Shown here in pieces: positions 21,695 through 29,046 of a stretch of DNA of 46,078 nucleotides. Both the position numbers and the translations under genes were made by a program. The stretch is from Aeromonas dhakensis (GTDB taxonomy: Bacteria > Pseudomonadota > Gammaproteobacteria > Enterobacterales > Aeromonadaceae): the NCBI RefSeq assembly GCF_000820305.1, contig NZ_CDBH01000023.1:1-46078 (forward strand), given 5' to 3'. The notes below the pieces were generated by a model, which saw only the letters and a program-made list of their open reading frames with translations, was not told the DNA's origin and ran no database searches. Position 1 is the stretch's first letter. The number at the start of each line of letters is the position of its first letter.

Positions 21695-22951
21695 TCAGCG
21701 CATGATCAGGCCAAGCAGGATCCCCACCACGCCGAAGTCGGCATCGCTGAAGGTGGTGTTGGCAAAGCCGAGATCCCCCAGCACCGGCAGCAGGAACACC
21801 GGCAGGAAGGTGATCAGCAGGCCGTTGGCGAAGGCACCTAGCATGGCGCCGCGACGGCCGCCGGTGGCGTTGCCGAACACCCCGGCCGCCGCGCCGACGA
21901 AGAAGTGTGGCACGACGCCCGGAATGATGACGGTGAGCCCCAGCAGGTAGAGCAGCACCATGCCCACCAGGCCGGCGGCAAAGCTCGACAGGAAGCCGAT
22001 CAGCACCGCATTGGGGGCGTAGGGGAAGACGATGGGGCAGTCCAGCGCCGGCTTGGCGTTGGGCACCAGCTTGTCGGAGATCCCCTTGAAGGCCGGCACG
22101 ATTTCGGCGATGACCATCCTCACCCCCTGCAGGATCACGTAGACCCCGGCGGCGAAGGTGATGGATTGCATCAGGGAGAACATGAACCAGTGCTTGCCCT
22201 TGGCGACTTCCGATACGTAATCCGCACCGGCAAACAGAGAGGTGATAAGGAAGATGATCCCCATGGTGAAGGAGATGGCCACCGGGGTATCGCGCAGGAA
22301 CAGCAGGCTCTTGGGCACCTGCACCTCTTCGCTGCTGTGGGCCTTGTTGCCGAACTTGGCGCCGATCCAGCCGGCCAGCACGTAGGAGCAGGTGGAGAAG
22401 TGGCCGAGCGCCACGTCATCGGAGCCGGTGATCTGCTTCATGTAGGGGTGGGCAAGGGCCGGGAACAGCACCATGGTCACGCCGACCACCAGGCTGCCCA
22501 CCGCGATGAGCGGGATACCGCTCATGCCGCCAGCCGAGAGGATGGCTGCCACCATCATCGACATGAACAGGGTGTGGTGACCGGTCAGGAAGATGAATTT
22601 CCACGGGGTGAGCCGGGCGATCAGGATGTTCACCAGCATGGCGAAGAACATGATCATCGCCATCTCCTTGCCGAACGACTGCTGGGCGATGGAGACGATA
22701 GCCTCGTTGTTGGGCACCACCCCCTTGATGCCGAAGGCGTGCTGGAAGATGGTGGCGAAGTCGCCCAGCGAGTTCACCACCAGGGTGGCGCCGGCCCCCA
22801 GGATGACGAAGCCCATGATGGTCTTGACCGTGCCCTTGATGCACTCGGTCACCGGTTTCTTCTGGGCGATCAGGCCGATGAGGGCGATCAGGCCAACCAG
22901 CACGGCCGGCTCCGACAGCACGTCAAACATCAGAAAATTGAAAAATTCCAT
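21695..22951 (-). CDS. PTS IIC permease, UlaA/SgaT family
   Basis: 418-aa polytopic membrane protein with about 10-12 helices, of the L-ascorbate (SgaT/UlaA) PTS permease family. Typical segments are the MGFVILGAGA region, NNEAIVSIAQQSFG, LTGHHTLFMSMMVAAIL and the conserved C-terminal FFVGAAAGVFGNATGGRRGAM. It imports a sugar that is phosphorylated by IIB. The ATG at 22951 follows GGAG at 6 bases; a TTG four codons upstream overlaps that site. Last in a IIA-IIB-IIC operon. The substrate is not determined: ascorbate is the best-known one for the family, but no ascorbate catabolic gene is nearby. Confidence 0.9.
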   Translation of the reverse strand: MEFFNFLMFDVLSEPAVLVGLIALIGLIAQKKPVTECIKGTVKTIMGFVILGAGATLVVNSLGDFATIFQHAFGIKGVVPNNEAIVSIAQQSFGKEMAMIMFFAMLVNILIARLTPWKFIFLTGHHTLFMSMMVAAILSAGGMSGIPLIAVGSLVVGVTMVLFPALAHPYMKQITGSDDVALGHFSTCSYVLAGWIGAKFGNKAHSSEEVQVPKSLLFLRDTPVAISFTMGIIFLITSLFAGADYVSEVAKGKHWFMFSLMQSITFAAGVYVILQGVRMVIAEIVPAFKGISDKLVPNAKPALDCPIVFPYAPNAVLIGFLSSFAAGLVGMVLLYLLGLTVIIPGVVPHFFVGAAAGVFGNATGGRRGAMLGAFANGLLITFLPVFLLPVLGDLGFANTTFSDADFGVVGILLGLIMR

Positions 22952-23011
22952 GGTCAGCTCCAAGCAGATGGAAGCGGCGGCTCACCGGCCGCCCAGACAG
23001 TCGCAAAGGGG

Positions 23012-23299
23012 TTAGAGTGCGCCCAGCTCGCGCAGGGCGATGGCGAGTTTTTCTTTCATGGCGGCCTTGTCGACCATGTTGTCCAGCGAGACCAGCCGGC
23101 CGTCGACCCCCATGCTGACCAGCTGTTCGGCGATGTCGCGGGTGGCGACAAAGATCTCGGCGCTCTCGCTGCCGGCGGAGGCGAGATCCCGGTGATCCAC
23201 CTCGGCCGTCACGGCCAGCTCCTTGAGAATGCTCTTGATGCTCATCTCCATCATCAGGCTGGTACCCAGGCCGTGTCCGCATACAACCAGAATCTTCAT
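23012..23299 (-). CDS. PTS IIB component, UlaB/SgaB type
   Basis: 95-aa cytoplasmic phosphocarrier. The phosphorylated Cys7 lies in the P-loop-like VVCGHGLGTSLMMEM, the signature of small IIB domains of the UlaB/GatB group. It takes phosphate from IIA and passes it to the sugar carried by IIC. The ATG at 23299 follows a GAGGAAGAG site and gives the family start MKILVVCG. It is flanked by IIA upstream (32-base gap) and IIC downstream (60-base gap). Confidence 0.93.
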   Translation of the reverse strand: MKILVVCGHGLGTSLMMEMSIKSILKELAVTAEVDHRDLASAGSESAEIFVATRDIAEQLVSMGVDGRLVSLDNMVDKAAMKEKLAIALRELGAL

Positions 23300-23331
23300 G
23301 TTCTCTTCCTCTATCGGGCGCAGGGCGCCAC

Positions 23332-23775
23332 TCAATAACGCGCCAGGATGCGCAGGATGTCGTCTTTGCTGGTGGCCGCCATGATGGCCGCCACGTCTTC
23401 TTCATTCATGAACAGCTCGGCCAGCTGGGCGATGGTTTCCACGTGGGAGTTGCTGTCGCTGGCGGCCAGGGTGATCAGCAGCCGTACCGGGTCGTTGCCC
23501 TCGGAGCCGAAGTTGACCCCCTCCTTCAGCACGGTCAGCGCCAGTCCCAGCCGGTTGACGCCGTCTTCCGGGCGGGCGTGGGGCATGGCCAGGCCCGGGC
23601 CCAGCACGTAGTAGGGGCCGAGCTCTTCGTGGGAGCGATAGAGCGCCGCCACATAGGATGGCTCTATGGTGCCGTTGGCCAGCAGGGGGGCGGTGGCCAG
23701 CTCGATGGCGTGACGCCAGTCGCGGGCGCCCGCTTCGATGGAAATGACCTCCTCGGTCAGCAATTGGGTCAGCAT
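23332..23775 (-). CDS. PTS IIA component, fructose/mannitol-ascorbate type (EIIA_2)
   Basis: 147-aa IIA domain of PTS family 2. The phosphoacceptor His66 is in GLAMPHARPEDGV, and HEELGPYYVLGPG leads into it. It receives phosphate from HPr and donates to IIB. It is the first gene of the IIA-IIB-IIC operon, which is the reverse of the E. coli ula order (IIC-IIB-IIA). The promoter region upstream (23776-24027) holds palindromic operators and is shared with a divergent LacI-family gene, the likely regulator. Confidence 0.93.
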   Translation of the reverse strand: MLTQLLTEEVISIEAGARDWRHAIELATAPLLANGTIEPSYVAALYRSHEELGPYYVLGPGLAMPHARPEDGVNRLGLALTVLKEGVNFGSEGNDPVRLLITLAASDSNSHVETIAQLAELFMNEEDVAAIMAATSKDDILRILARY

Positions 23776-23832
23776 GGCAGTGTCCGGGCTGGATAAGATG
23801 GCGCCAATCTAGCGATCTTGCCGGCTGATAAC

Positions 23833-23848
23833 TGTGAGCCTGATCGCG
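23833..23848. promoter_or_regulatory. Possible CRP site
   Basis: TGTGA-N6-TCGCG has one perfect half of the CRP consensus and a degenerate second half. It lies between the PTS start and the operators, a reasonable place for catabolite control of a PTS operon. Confidence 0.35.
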
Positions 23849-23851
23849 AAA

Positions 23852-23876
23852 GTTAGCGCTACCAGATAGCGCTAAC
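23852..23876. promoter_or_regulatory. Candidate double operator for the LacI-family regulator
   Basis: Two AGCGCT-centred sites (cores 23855-23860 and 23868-23873) form a perfect 10-bp inverted repeat around a 5-base spacer. A palindromic core with a central CpG is typical of LacI-family operators. Confidence 0.7.
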
Positions 23877-23885
23877 ATCGAACTG

Positions 23886-23899
23886 TGATAGCGCTATCA
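23886..23899. promoter_or_regulatory. Candidate operator, perfect 14-bp palindrome
   Basis: TGATAGCGCTATCA is fully symmetric and has the same AGCGCT core as the upstream double site, 22 bases (about two helical turns) away. Probably a second operator for the same regulator. Confidence 0.7.
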
Positions 23900-24027
23900 T
23901 TTCTCTCACAGAAGGGATTCATCCTGCCCCTTGTCGGCCTCAAAGGGGGTAAAATCCGGTTTGAGCAAATAGTCAGTGCCCCGCTTTTGCCTTAAAGTGA
24001 GCACCCGTATGCCGAGGAAGGGAAAGG

Positions 24028-25050
24028 ATGTCAGAAGCGAAGAAACGCCGTAGCACGGGTCGGGTGACCCTCAACGATGTGGCCCAGCTGGCCGGCGTGG
24101 GGGCCATGACGGTGTCGCGCGCCCTGCGTACCCCCGAGCTGGTATCCGACAAGATGCGCGAGCGCATCGAGGCGGCGGTGGATGAACTCGGCTATATCCC
24201 CAACCGGGCGGCGGGGGCGCTGGCATCCGCCACCTCCCAGACCATAGTGGTGATCGTGCCCAGCCTGACCGACTGCGGCTGCGGCGAGGTGATCGCCGGG
24301 CTGCAGCAGAGCCTGCGCCGGGAGGGTTACCAGATCATGCTGGGGGATGCCCAGCACCTGAAACAGCAGGAAGAGAGCCTGCTGACCAGCTTTCTGCAGC
24401 ACAATCCGGCGGCCGTGGTGCTGTTTGGCAGCGATCCCGGCGAGACCATCCGCATGCGGCTGAAGGCGGCCCGCCTGCCGGTGGTGGAGGTGGGGGCCAT
24501 GGCCCGCAGCCCCATCGACATGAACGTCGGGGTTTCCAACTTCGATGCCGGCTACCAGCTGACCCGCCACCTCATCGAGCGCGGCTACCGCAATATCGGC
24601 TTTCTCTGCGCCCGCCAGGAGCAGTGGATGCTGCAGCAGCGCATGCAGGGCTGGCAGAAGGCGCTGCTGGACAACTACCTCTCCCCCGACGCCATCATCA
24701 ACACCTCGGAGCGACCCAGCTTCAGCACCGGGGCGGCCATGCTGGGGGAGTTTCTGCTGCGCTGGCCCGAGCTGGATGCGCTGGTTTGCGTCAACGACGA
24801 GCTGGCGGCCGGGGTGCTGTTCGAATGCCAGCGTCGCCACCTGAACGTGCCGGGCAAGCTCGCCATCGCCGGTTTCGACGATCTGGACGTGGCGCGCGCC
24901 TGCTACCCGGCCCTCACCTCGGTTCGCATCCCCTATCAGCGGATGGGGCAGGAGGCGGCCGATCTCATCTTGCGTCAGCTGGCCGGTGAACCCGTCATGG
25001 GCTCGGCGCTGACCCTCGACTTCCAGCTGCAGAAGCGGCAAAGCAGCTGA
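24028..25050 (+). CDS. LacI-family transcriptional regulator, GntR/IdnR-like subgroup
   Basis: 340 aa: N-terminal HTH (TLNDVAQLAGVGAMTVSRAL, about residues 13-32) with hinge helix (NRAAGALAS), and a periplasmic-binding-protein-like sugar sensor domain (about 65-340). The whole chain reads like the E. coli gluconate repressor GntR subgroup (ELGYIPNRA, CVNDELAAGVLFECQRRHLNVPGKLAIAGFDD). It is divergent from the PTS operon, with three AGCGCT-core operators between them, so it probably represses that operon on sensing a sugar or sugar phosphate. The ATG is preceded by AGGAAGGGAAAGG. Only 29 bases separate its stop from acuI, so read-through is possible. The name gntR is avoided because no gluconate gene is adjacent. 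Confidence 0.88.
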   Translation: MSEAKKRRSTGRVTLNDVAQLAGVGAMTVSRALRTPELVSDKMRERIEAAVDELGYIPNRAAGALASATSQTIVVIVPSLTDCGCGEVIAGLQQSLRREGYQIMLGDAQHLKQQEESLLTSFLQHNPAAVVLFGSDPGETIRMRLKAARLPVVEVGAMARSPIDMNVGVSNFDAGYQLTRHLIERGYRNIGFLCARQEQWMLQQRMQGWQKALLDNYLSPDAIINTSERPSFSTGAAMLGEFLLRWPELDALVCVNDELAAGVLFECQRRHLNVPGKLAIAGFDDLDVARACYPALTSVRIPYQRMGQEAADLILRQLAGEPVMGSALTLDFQLQKRQSS

Positions 25051-25079
25051 TCCTTTTCACACTCATCAAAGAGGCAACC

Positions 25080-26060
25080 ATGTTCAAGGCTCTGTTACTG
25101 GAAAACCAAGAAGGCAAGACGGTACCGACCCTCACCCGGCTGGGCGAGAGCCAGCTGCCGGAAGGCGAAGTGCGGGTGGCGGTGAGTTACAGCTCCATCA
25201 ACTACAAGGACGGGCTGGCCATCACCGGCAAGGGCAAGATAGTGCGCCAGTGGCCGCTGGTGCCCGGCATCGACTTCGCCGGTACCGTGCTCGAGTCTGC
25301 CGACGAGCGTTATCAGCCGGGCGACAAGGTAGTGTTGACCGGCTGGGGTGTGGGGGAAGGGCACTGGGGCGGCATGGCCGAACAGGCGCGGGTCAAGGCC
25401 GACTGGCTGGTGCCGCTGCCGGCCGGGCTGGATGAGCGCCAGGCCATGTGCATCGGCACCGCCGGCCTGACCGCCATGCTCTGCGTGCTGGCGCTGGAAG
25501 AGGCGGGAGTGACCCCGCAGAGCGGCGAGATCCTGGTGACTGGCGCCGCCGGCGGGGTGGGCTCCACTGCCGTCGCACTGCTGGCCGCGCTGGGTTATCA
25601 GGTGGCGGCGCTGACCGGTCGTCCCGAGGAGCAGGGCGAGATGCTGACCGCGCTCGGTGCCAGCCGCATCGTGCCGCGCAGCGAGCTGCTGGAGCCTGCC
25701 AAGCCGCTCGAGAAGCAGCTGTGGGCCGGGGCGATCGACAGTGTCGGCAGTCAGGTGCTGGCCAAGCTGCTGGCCCAGATGAACTACGGCGGCGCCGTGG
25801 CGGCCTGCGGTCTGGCGGGCGGTTTCGATCTGCCCACCAGCGTGATGCCTTTCATCCTGCGCAACGTGCGGTTGCAAGGGGTCGACTCGGTGATGTGCCC
25901 ACTGGCACGTCGCCAGCTGGCCTGGCAGCGACTGGCCCGAGATCTGCCCGCCAGCTTCTTCGCGCAGGCGGTGACCGAGATCGGACTGGAGCAGGTGGTG
26001 GAGGCCGCCGAGGCCATCACCCAGGGCAAGATTGCTGGCCGCACCCTGGTCAAACTTTGA
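25080..26060 (+). CDS. acuI: Acrylyl-CoA reductase AcuI/YhdH (MDR family)
   Basis: 326-aa zinc-independent medium-chain dehydrogenase/reductase of the YhdH/AcuI group. N-terminal catalytic half (SSINYKDGLAITGKGKIVRQ, PGIDFAGTV), then a Rossmann NADPH fold (VTGAAGGVGSTAVALLAALGY). Members reduce toxic acryloyl-CoA to propionyl-CoA with NADPH, a step also used in DMSP degradation. E. coli YhdH is 324 aa. An AAGAGG site precedes the ATG. It lies 29 bases after the LacI-type gene, on the same strand. A link between the two functions is not evident. Confidence 0.93.
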   Translation: MFKALLLENQEGKTVPTLTRLGESQLPEGEVRVAVSYSSINYKDGLAITGKGKIVRQWPLVPGIDFAGTVLESADERYQPGDKVVLTGWGVGEGHWGGMAEQARVKADWLVPLPAGLDERQAMCIGTAGLTAMLCVLALEEAGVTPQSGEILVTGAAGGVGSTAVALLAALGYQVAALTGRPEEQGEMLTALGASRIVPRSELLEPAKPLEKQLWAGAIDSVGSQVLAKLLAQMNYGGAVAACGLAGGFDLPTSVMPFILRNVRLQGVDSVMCPLARRQLAWQRLARDLPASFFAQAVTEIGLEQVVEAAEAITQGKIAGRTLVKL

Positions 26061-26134
26061 ACTCCCGCTGACTGGCGAGCCCCATTTTTCTGGATAGACT
26101 TTGAGTGCGGGTGCACTATCCAAGGAGAATGAGC

Positions 26135-26257
26135 ATGGGTGGACACAAGCCGGATTACGACCTCGACGACGAGTGGGAACCGGAATCCTGGGAGGACGAG
26201 CTGGATGAATGGGAAGACGAGAGCTGGCAGGACGATGACCCTCTCGACGACCAGTAA
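26135..26257 (+). CDS. 40-aa highly acidic, Trp-rich small protein
   Basis: ATG at 26135, with AAGGAG ending 8 bases upstream; an ATG two codons earlier is too close to that site. The translation runs MGGHKPDYDLDDEWEPE and continues with repeated units of the form (E/D)-x-W-(E/Q)-(D/P)-(E/D) up to a DDPLDDQ end. About half of the residues are Asp or Glu and there are four Trp. No signal peptide is seen. A strong terminator starts 17 bases after the stop. It lies 74 bases after acuI. Unknown family; such acidic microproteins can act as DNA-mimic or chaperone-binding proteins, but nothing here shows that. Confidence 0.7.
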   Translation: MGGHKPDYDLDDEWEPESWEDELDEWEDESWQDDDPLDDQ

Positions 26258-26273
26258 TCCGCGTATTGAATAC

Positions 26274-26304
26274 ACAGGCGGGCCTCGGGCCCGCCTGTTT
26301 TTTT
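26274..26304 (+). terminator. Terminator after the acidic microprotein
   Basis: A 10-bp GC-rich stem (26274-26283 with 26289-26298) followed by a long T run. Confidence 0.9.
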
Positions 26305-26392
26305 GGGCGGCTCACAGGAATGGGGACGGGCACTTGGAGGCCGGCGGCGGGCTGGCTAGAATGAACTGCCCAAACGACACTCAAGGATGATT

Positions 26393-26728
26393 ATGCGACT
26401 CTCGGTGATAGTGTTTGCCGCCCTGCTTGGGGGCTGTGCCTCCCACTCGGATGATCCGTGCGAGAAGGTGTGGAGCGAGGTGGGGGAGGCGGATGGCAAG
26501 CTGGGCCTCACCGCCGAGCGGGTCGAGTTCCATCAGGCCCAGTGCGGCGAGAAGGTGGATGCCGAGCTGTGGAAACAGGGACACCAGAAGGGGCTGGCCT
26601 GGTACTGCCGGCCGGAACATCTCTATCTGGCAGGCCGTTCCGGCGAGGAGTACCGCGGGGTATGCCCCAACGACGTCCAGGCGCGCCGGCTGTTCGAGCA
26701 GGGGCGCCAGGGCTGGACCGATCAATAG
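26393..26728 (+). CDS. Putative lipoprotein, DUF2799-like, 111 aa
   Basis: A short signal peptide ends in a lipobox-like LLGGC, making Cys15 the probable lipidated residue (the Gly at -2 is unusual but acceptable). The mature part is mostly charged and has four further Cys residues. The E-x-G-x-x-DG start, the QGHQKGLAWYC centre and the YRGVCP segment resemble DUF2799 lipoproteins of gammaproteobacteria. The ATG at 26393 has AAGGA at 5 bases; the ATG at 26387 would overlap it. Likely outer-membrane attached; function unknown. Confidence 0.8.
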   Translation: MRLSVIVFAALLGGCASHSDDPCEKVWSEVGEADGKLGLTAERVEFHQAQCGEKVDAELWKQGHQKGLAWYCRPEHLYLAGRSGEEYRGVCPNDVQARRLFEQGRQGWTDQ

Positions 26729-26732
26729 CCGG

Positions 26733-26903
26733 TCAGGCTTCTTTCTCTTTCAACCGCAGCGGCTGACACAGATAGCTCTTGTCGTTGGCGCTGCGGGCAC
26801 ACTTGCCGCAGACGAACTTGGGTTTGCGCACGATTTTGCGCAGGGTCTTGAGATCGGCCGGGATCTCGCTGCGACGCCATTCACACAGGGTCTTGTTGCC
26901 CAT
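26733..26903 (-). CDS. 56-aa Cys-motif basic protein
   Basis: A complete small gene on the minus strand, reading MGNKTLCEWRRSEIPADLK at the start and ending LCQPLRLKEKEA. It has a CGKC pair at 32-35 plus Cys7 and Cys46, which could bind a metal, and 14 Lys/Arg residues. A GAGGT site lies about 9 bases upstream. Its stop lies 4 bases from the stop of the convergent lipoprotein gene, so the two genes meet tail to tail. I do not recognise a characterised family; small proteins with this CGKC/ARS pattern look conserved in Aeromonas/Vibrio relatives, but that is from memory. Confidence 0.72.
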   Translation of the reverse strand: MGNKTLCEWRRSEIPADLKTLRKIVRKPKFVCGKCARSANDKSYLCQPLRLKEKEA

Positions 26904-27008
26904 TCCGACTACCTCGACAACTCAGTGGGCCCTAGTGTAATCAATTTTCATTTCTAAAACAGCGAGCGGGCCCGGATGATCGCATGGCCCGCTCGTGATG
27001 ACGGGATA

Positions 27009-27443
27009 TTACTGATAGAGGAATTTGGTGAAGATGAGCTCGCGTATCGCCTTCTTGCCGCTCTCTTTCACCAGCAGCTCGTTGGCCCGGGTCTCGCACT
27101 CCTTGCGCAGGTCTTCACGGCTGACCAGGGACTTGATCTGATCGGCGGTCTTGCTGCCCATCAGGCGGATGATGGCGTCGCGGATCAGGGGGTCATGCTG
27201 CTCCAGCAGCTTGAGGTCGGCCTCGTTCTCGGCCATCAGCTCCACCGTCACCCGGACGTAGCCGAGGGTTTTACCGTCGCTCAGGTAGTTGGTGATGATG
27301 TCGGGATCCAGCAGGTGGTAGAGGAATCCCGGCTTGGCCGCCGCCGCTTCTCCTTCTGCGGGTGCTTCCCCCCCTTCGGAGGCGTAGGTCTGGAGTGCAC
27401 CACAACTCAGCAACAACACCAGCAGAAATTTGAATAGCTTCAT
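27009..27443 (-). CDS. FliL-like protein with cleavable signal peptide
   Basis: 144 aa with a FliL-type domain (about residues 55-144): VRVTVELMAENEADLKLLEQHDPLIRDAIIRL is the characteristic FliL pattern, with the usual hydrophobic C-terminus LIFTKFLYQ. Flagellar FliL is anchored by an N-terminal helix. Here the N-terminus looks like a secretion signal instead (residues 1-21), with a Cys14 that might make it a lipoprotein, followed by an acidic Ala/Gly/Glu linker. No other flagellar gene is nearby. Orphan FliL-like genes beside ubiCA occur in related genera. Function unknown; a periplasmic role is inferred. Confidence 0.82.
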   Translation of the reverse strand: MKLFKFLLVLLLSCGALQTYASEGGEAPAEGEAAAAKPGFLYHLLDPDIITNYLSDGKTLGYVRVTVELMAENEADLKLLEQHDPLIRDAIIRLMGSKTADQIKSLVSREDLRKECETRANELLVKESGKKAIRELIFTKFLYQ

Positions 27444-27588
27444 ATGGATGGCTCATCAGCAAGAGATACCCCATTTTTGATGTTGCCATCGGGGCCGTCA
27501 AGCACGGATGTTCTTACAATTCTCGATTGATTTACGGATAATAAACCGGATTTTAACCTGATAACGGAAATCTCCGGATGGTGAAGCT

Positions 27589-28125
27589 GTGAAGTCCGAG
27601 TTGACTGTTCCCCTTGTCCGGCTGGAGCCCTGGCGGACTCCCGCGCAGTGCGAGCCGCCCGAGGCCTTGCTGCCCTGGTTGCTGGAGGCGGACTCCATGA
27701 CCCGGCGCCTGCGCCGCCACAATCACCACTTTTCGGTGCAACTGCTCGGCAACCGCAGCGTCCCCCTCGATGCCGACGAGCAGCAGCTGGTGGCCGCCGA
27801 TCATCCGGCAGGTCTGTGCCGCGAGGTGATCCTGCACGGTGATCGTGGGCCGGCCCTGCTGGGCTGGACCCTGTTCGCCGAGGCTGCCTTGCCTGACAGC
27901 GGCTTGCGTGAGCTGGGCGAGCAGCCTCTGGGTGAGCGTATCTTCGGTGACGAGCCTGCCCGGCGCGATCACCTGCAACTGGCCTGTTTCGAGATTGCGA
28001 GCAATCCCTGGTGTCCGGCCGGCATCGTGTGGGGACGCCGTTCCCGTCTGTTTCTGGGGCAATGGCCACTGCTGGTCCATGAACTCTTCTTGCCCTCTCT
28101 GTCATGCAACAAGGAGCTGGAGTGA
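27589..28125 (+). CDS. ubiC: Chorismate pyruvate-lyase
   Basis: 178 aa, chorismate lyase, which splits chorismate into 4-hydroxybenzoate and pyruvate, the first committed step of ubiquinone synthesis. Matches include [12 protein letters not shown] near the start and the buried active-site segment around the conserved Arg and Glu ([14 protein letters not shown]). The start is GTG at 27589; no ATG gives a longer frame. It overlaps ubiA by 4 bases (GTGA), so both are translated from one mRNA. Confidence 0.93.
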   Translation: MKSELTVPLVRLEPWRTPAQCEPPEALLPWLLEADSMTRRLRRHNHHFSVQLLGNRSVPLDADEQQLVAADHPAGLCREVILHGDRGPALLGWTLFAEAALPDSGLRELGEQPLGERIFGDEPARRDHLQLACFEIASNPWCPAGIVWGRRSRLFLGQWPLLVHELFLPSLSCNKELE

Positions 28126-28985
28126 ATCTGTTAACCAAGGAGCGGGGACTGGCCTACGTGCAGTTGGCTCGCATCGACAAGCCCATCGGTACCCTGCTGC
28201 TGCTGTGGCCGACCCTGTGGGCGCTCTGGCTGGCGGCCGATGGCCTGCCGGATCTCTGGACCCTGCTGGTGTTCGTGGTGGGGGTGTTTCTGATGCGCTC
28301 CGCCGGTTGCGTCATCAATGACTATGCGGATCGCAACTTCGACGGTCACGTGAAGCGTACCGCCGGCCGGCCGCTGCCCATGGGCAAGGTCAAGCCACGG
28401 GAGGTACTGGCGCTGTTCGCCGTGCTGGCGCTCATCTCGTTCGCCCTGGTGCTGACCATGAACCCGCTCACCATAGGCCTGTCGTTCGCGGCCCTGCTGC
28501 TGGCGGTCTGCTACCCCTTCATGAAGCGCTACATCCCGATCCCCCAGCTGGTGCTCGGCATGGCCTTCTCCTGGTCCATTCCCATGGCCTACGCGGCCCA
28601 GGCCAACGCCTTGCCGGCCGTGGCCTGGCTGGTGTTTCTCGCCAACCTGCTGTGGACCATCGCCTACGATACCGAGTACGCCATGGTGGACCGGGACGAT
28701 GACCTCAAGCTCGGTCTCAAGTCGAGTGCCATCCTGTTCGGCCGTCACGACAAGCGGATCATCGGCGCGCTGCAGCTGCTGACCCTGCTGATCCTGCTGC
28801 TGGTGGGCCAGCTGAGCGAGCTGGGATCCAGCTACTACTGGTCGCTGCTGGCGGCGGCGGCGCTGTTCGTCTATCAGCAGAGGTTGATCCGGGAGCGGGC
28901 GCGGGAAGCCTGCTTCCAGGCGTTCCTCAACAACAACTACGTGGGGGCGCTGATCTTCGCCGGGGTGGTGATCAACTACCTGTGA
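28122..28985 (+). CDS. ubiA: 4-hydroxybenzoate polyprenyltransferase
   Basis: 287-aa integral membrane prenyltransferase (about eight helices) that joins octaprenyl diphosphate to 4-hydroxybenzoate in the inner membrane. The two Asp-rich motifs for Mg-diphosphate binding are present: [15 protein letters not shown] and [14 protein letters not shown]. The GTG at 28122 with AAGGAG seven bases upstream is preferred to an ATG at 28104 inside ubiC. It is the partner of ubiC, using its product directly. Confidence 0.97.
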   Translation: MNLLTKERGLAYVQLARIDKPIGTLLLLWPTLWALWLAADGLPDLWTLLVFVVGVFLMRSAGCVINDYADRNFDGHVKRTAGRPLPMGKVKPREVLALFAVLALISFALVLTMNPLTIGLSFAALLLAVCYPFMKRYIPIPQLVLGMAFSWSIPMAYAAQANALPAVAWLVFLANLLWTIAYDTEYAMVDRDDDLKLGLKSSAILFGRHDKRIIGALQLLTLLILLLVGQLSELGSSYYWSLLAAAALFVYQQRLIRERAREACFQAFLNNNYVGALIFAGVVINYL

Positions 28986-28996
28986 ACTCGCTTTCC

Positions 28997-29035
28997 CCCA
29001 TGAAAAAGGCCGCGACATGCGGCCTTTTTCATGGG
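28997..29035. terminator. Bidirectional terminator between ubiA and plsB
   Basis: A 17-bp perfect inverted repeat (28997-29013 with 29019-29035) with internal A5 and T5 runs, between convergent genes. Confidence 0.88.
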
Positions 29036-29046
29036 TGTGTACCTGC

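Noticed and set aside
24028..25050. Naming the LacI-type gene gntR
   Set aside because: It resembles GntR most, but its operators (AGCGCT core) differ from the GntR site and no gluconate gene is adjacent.
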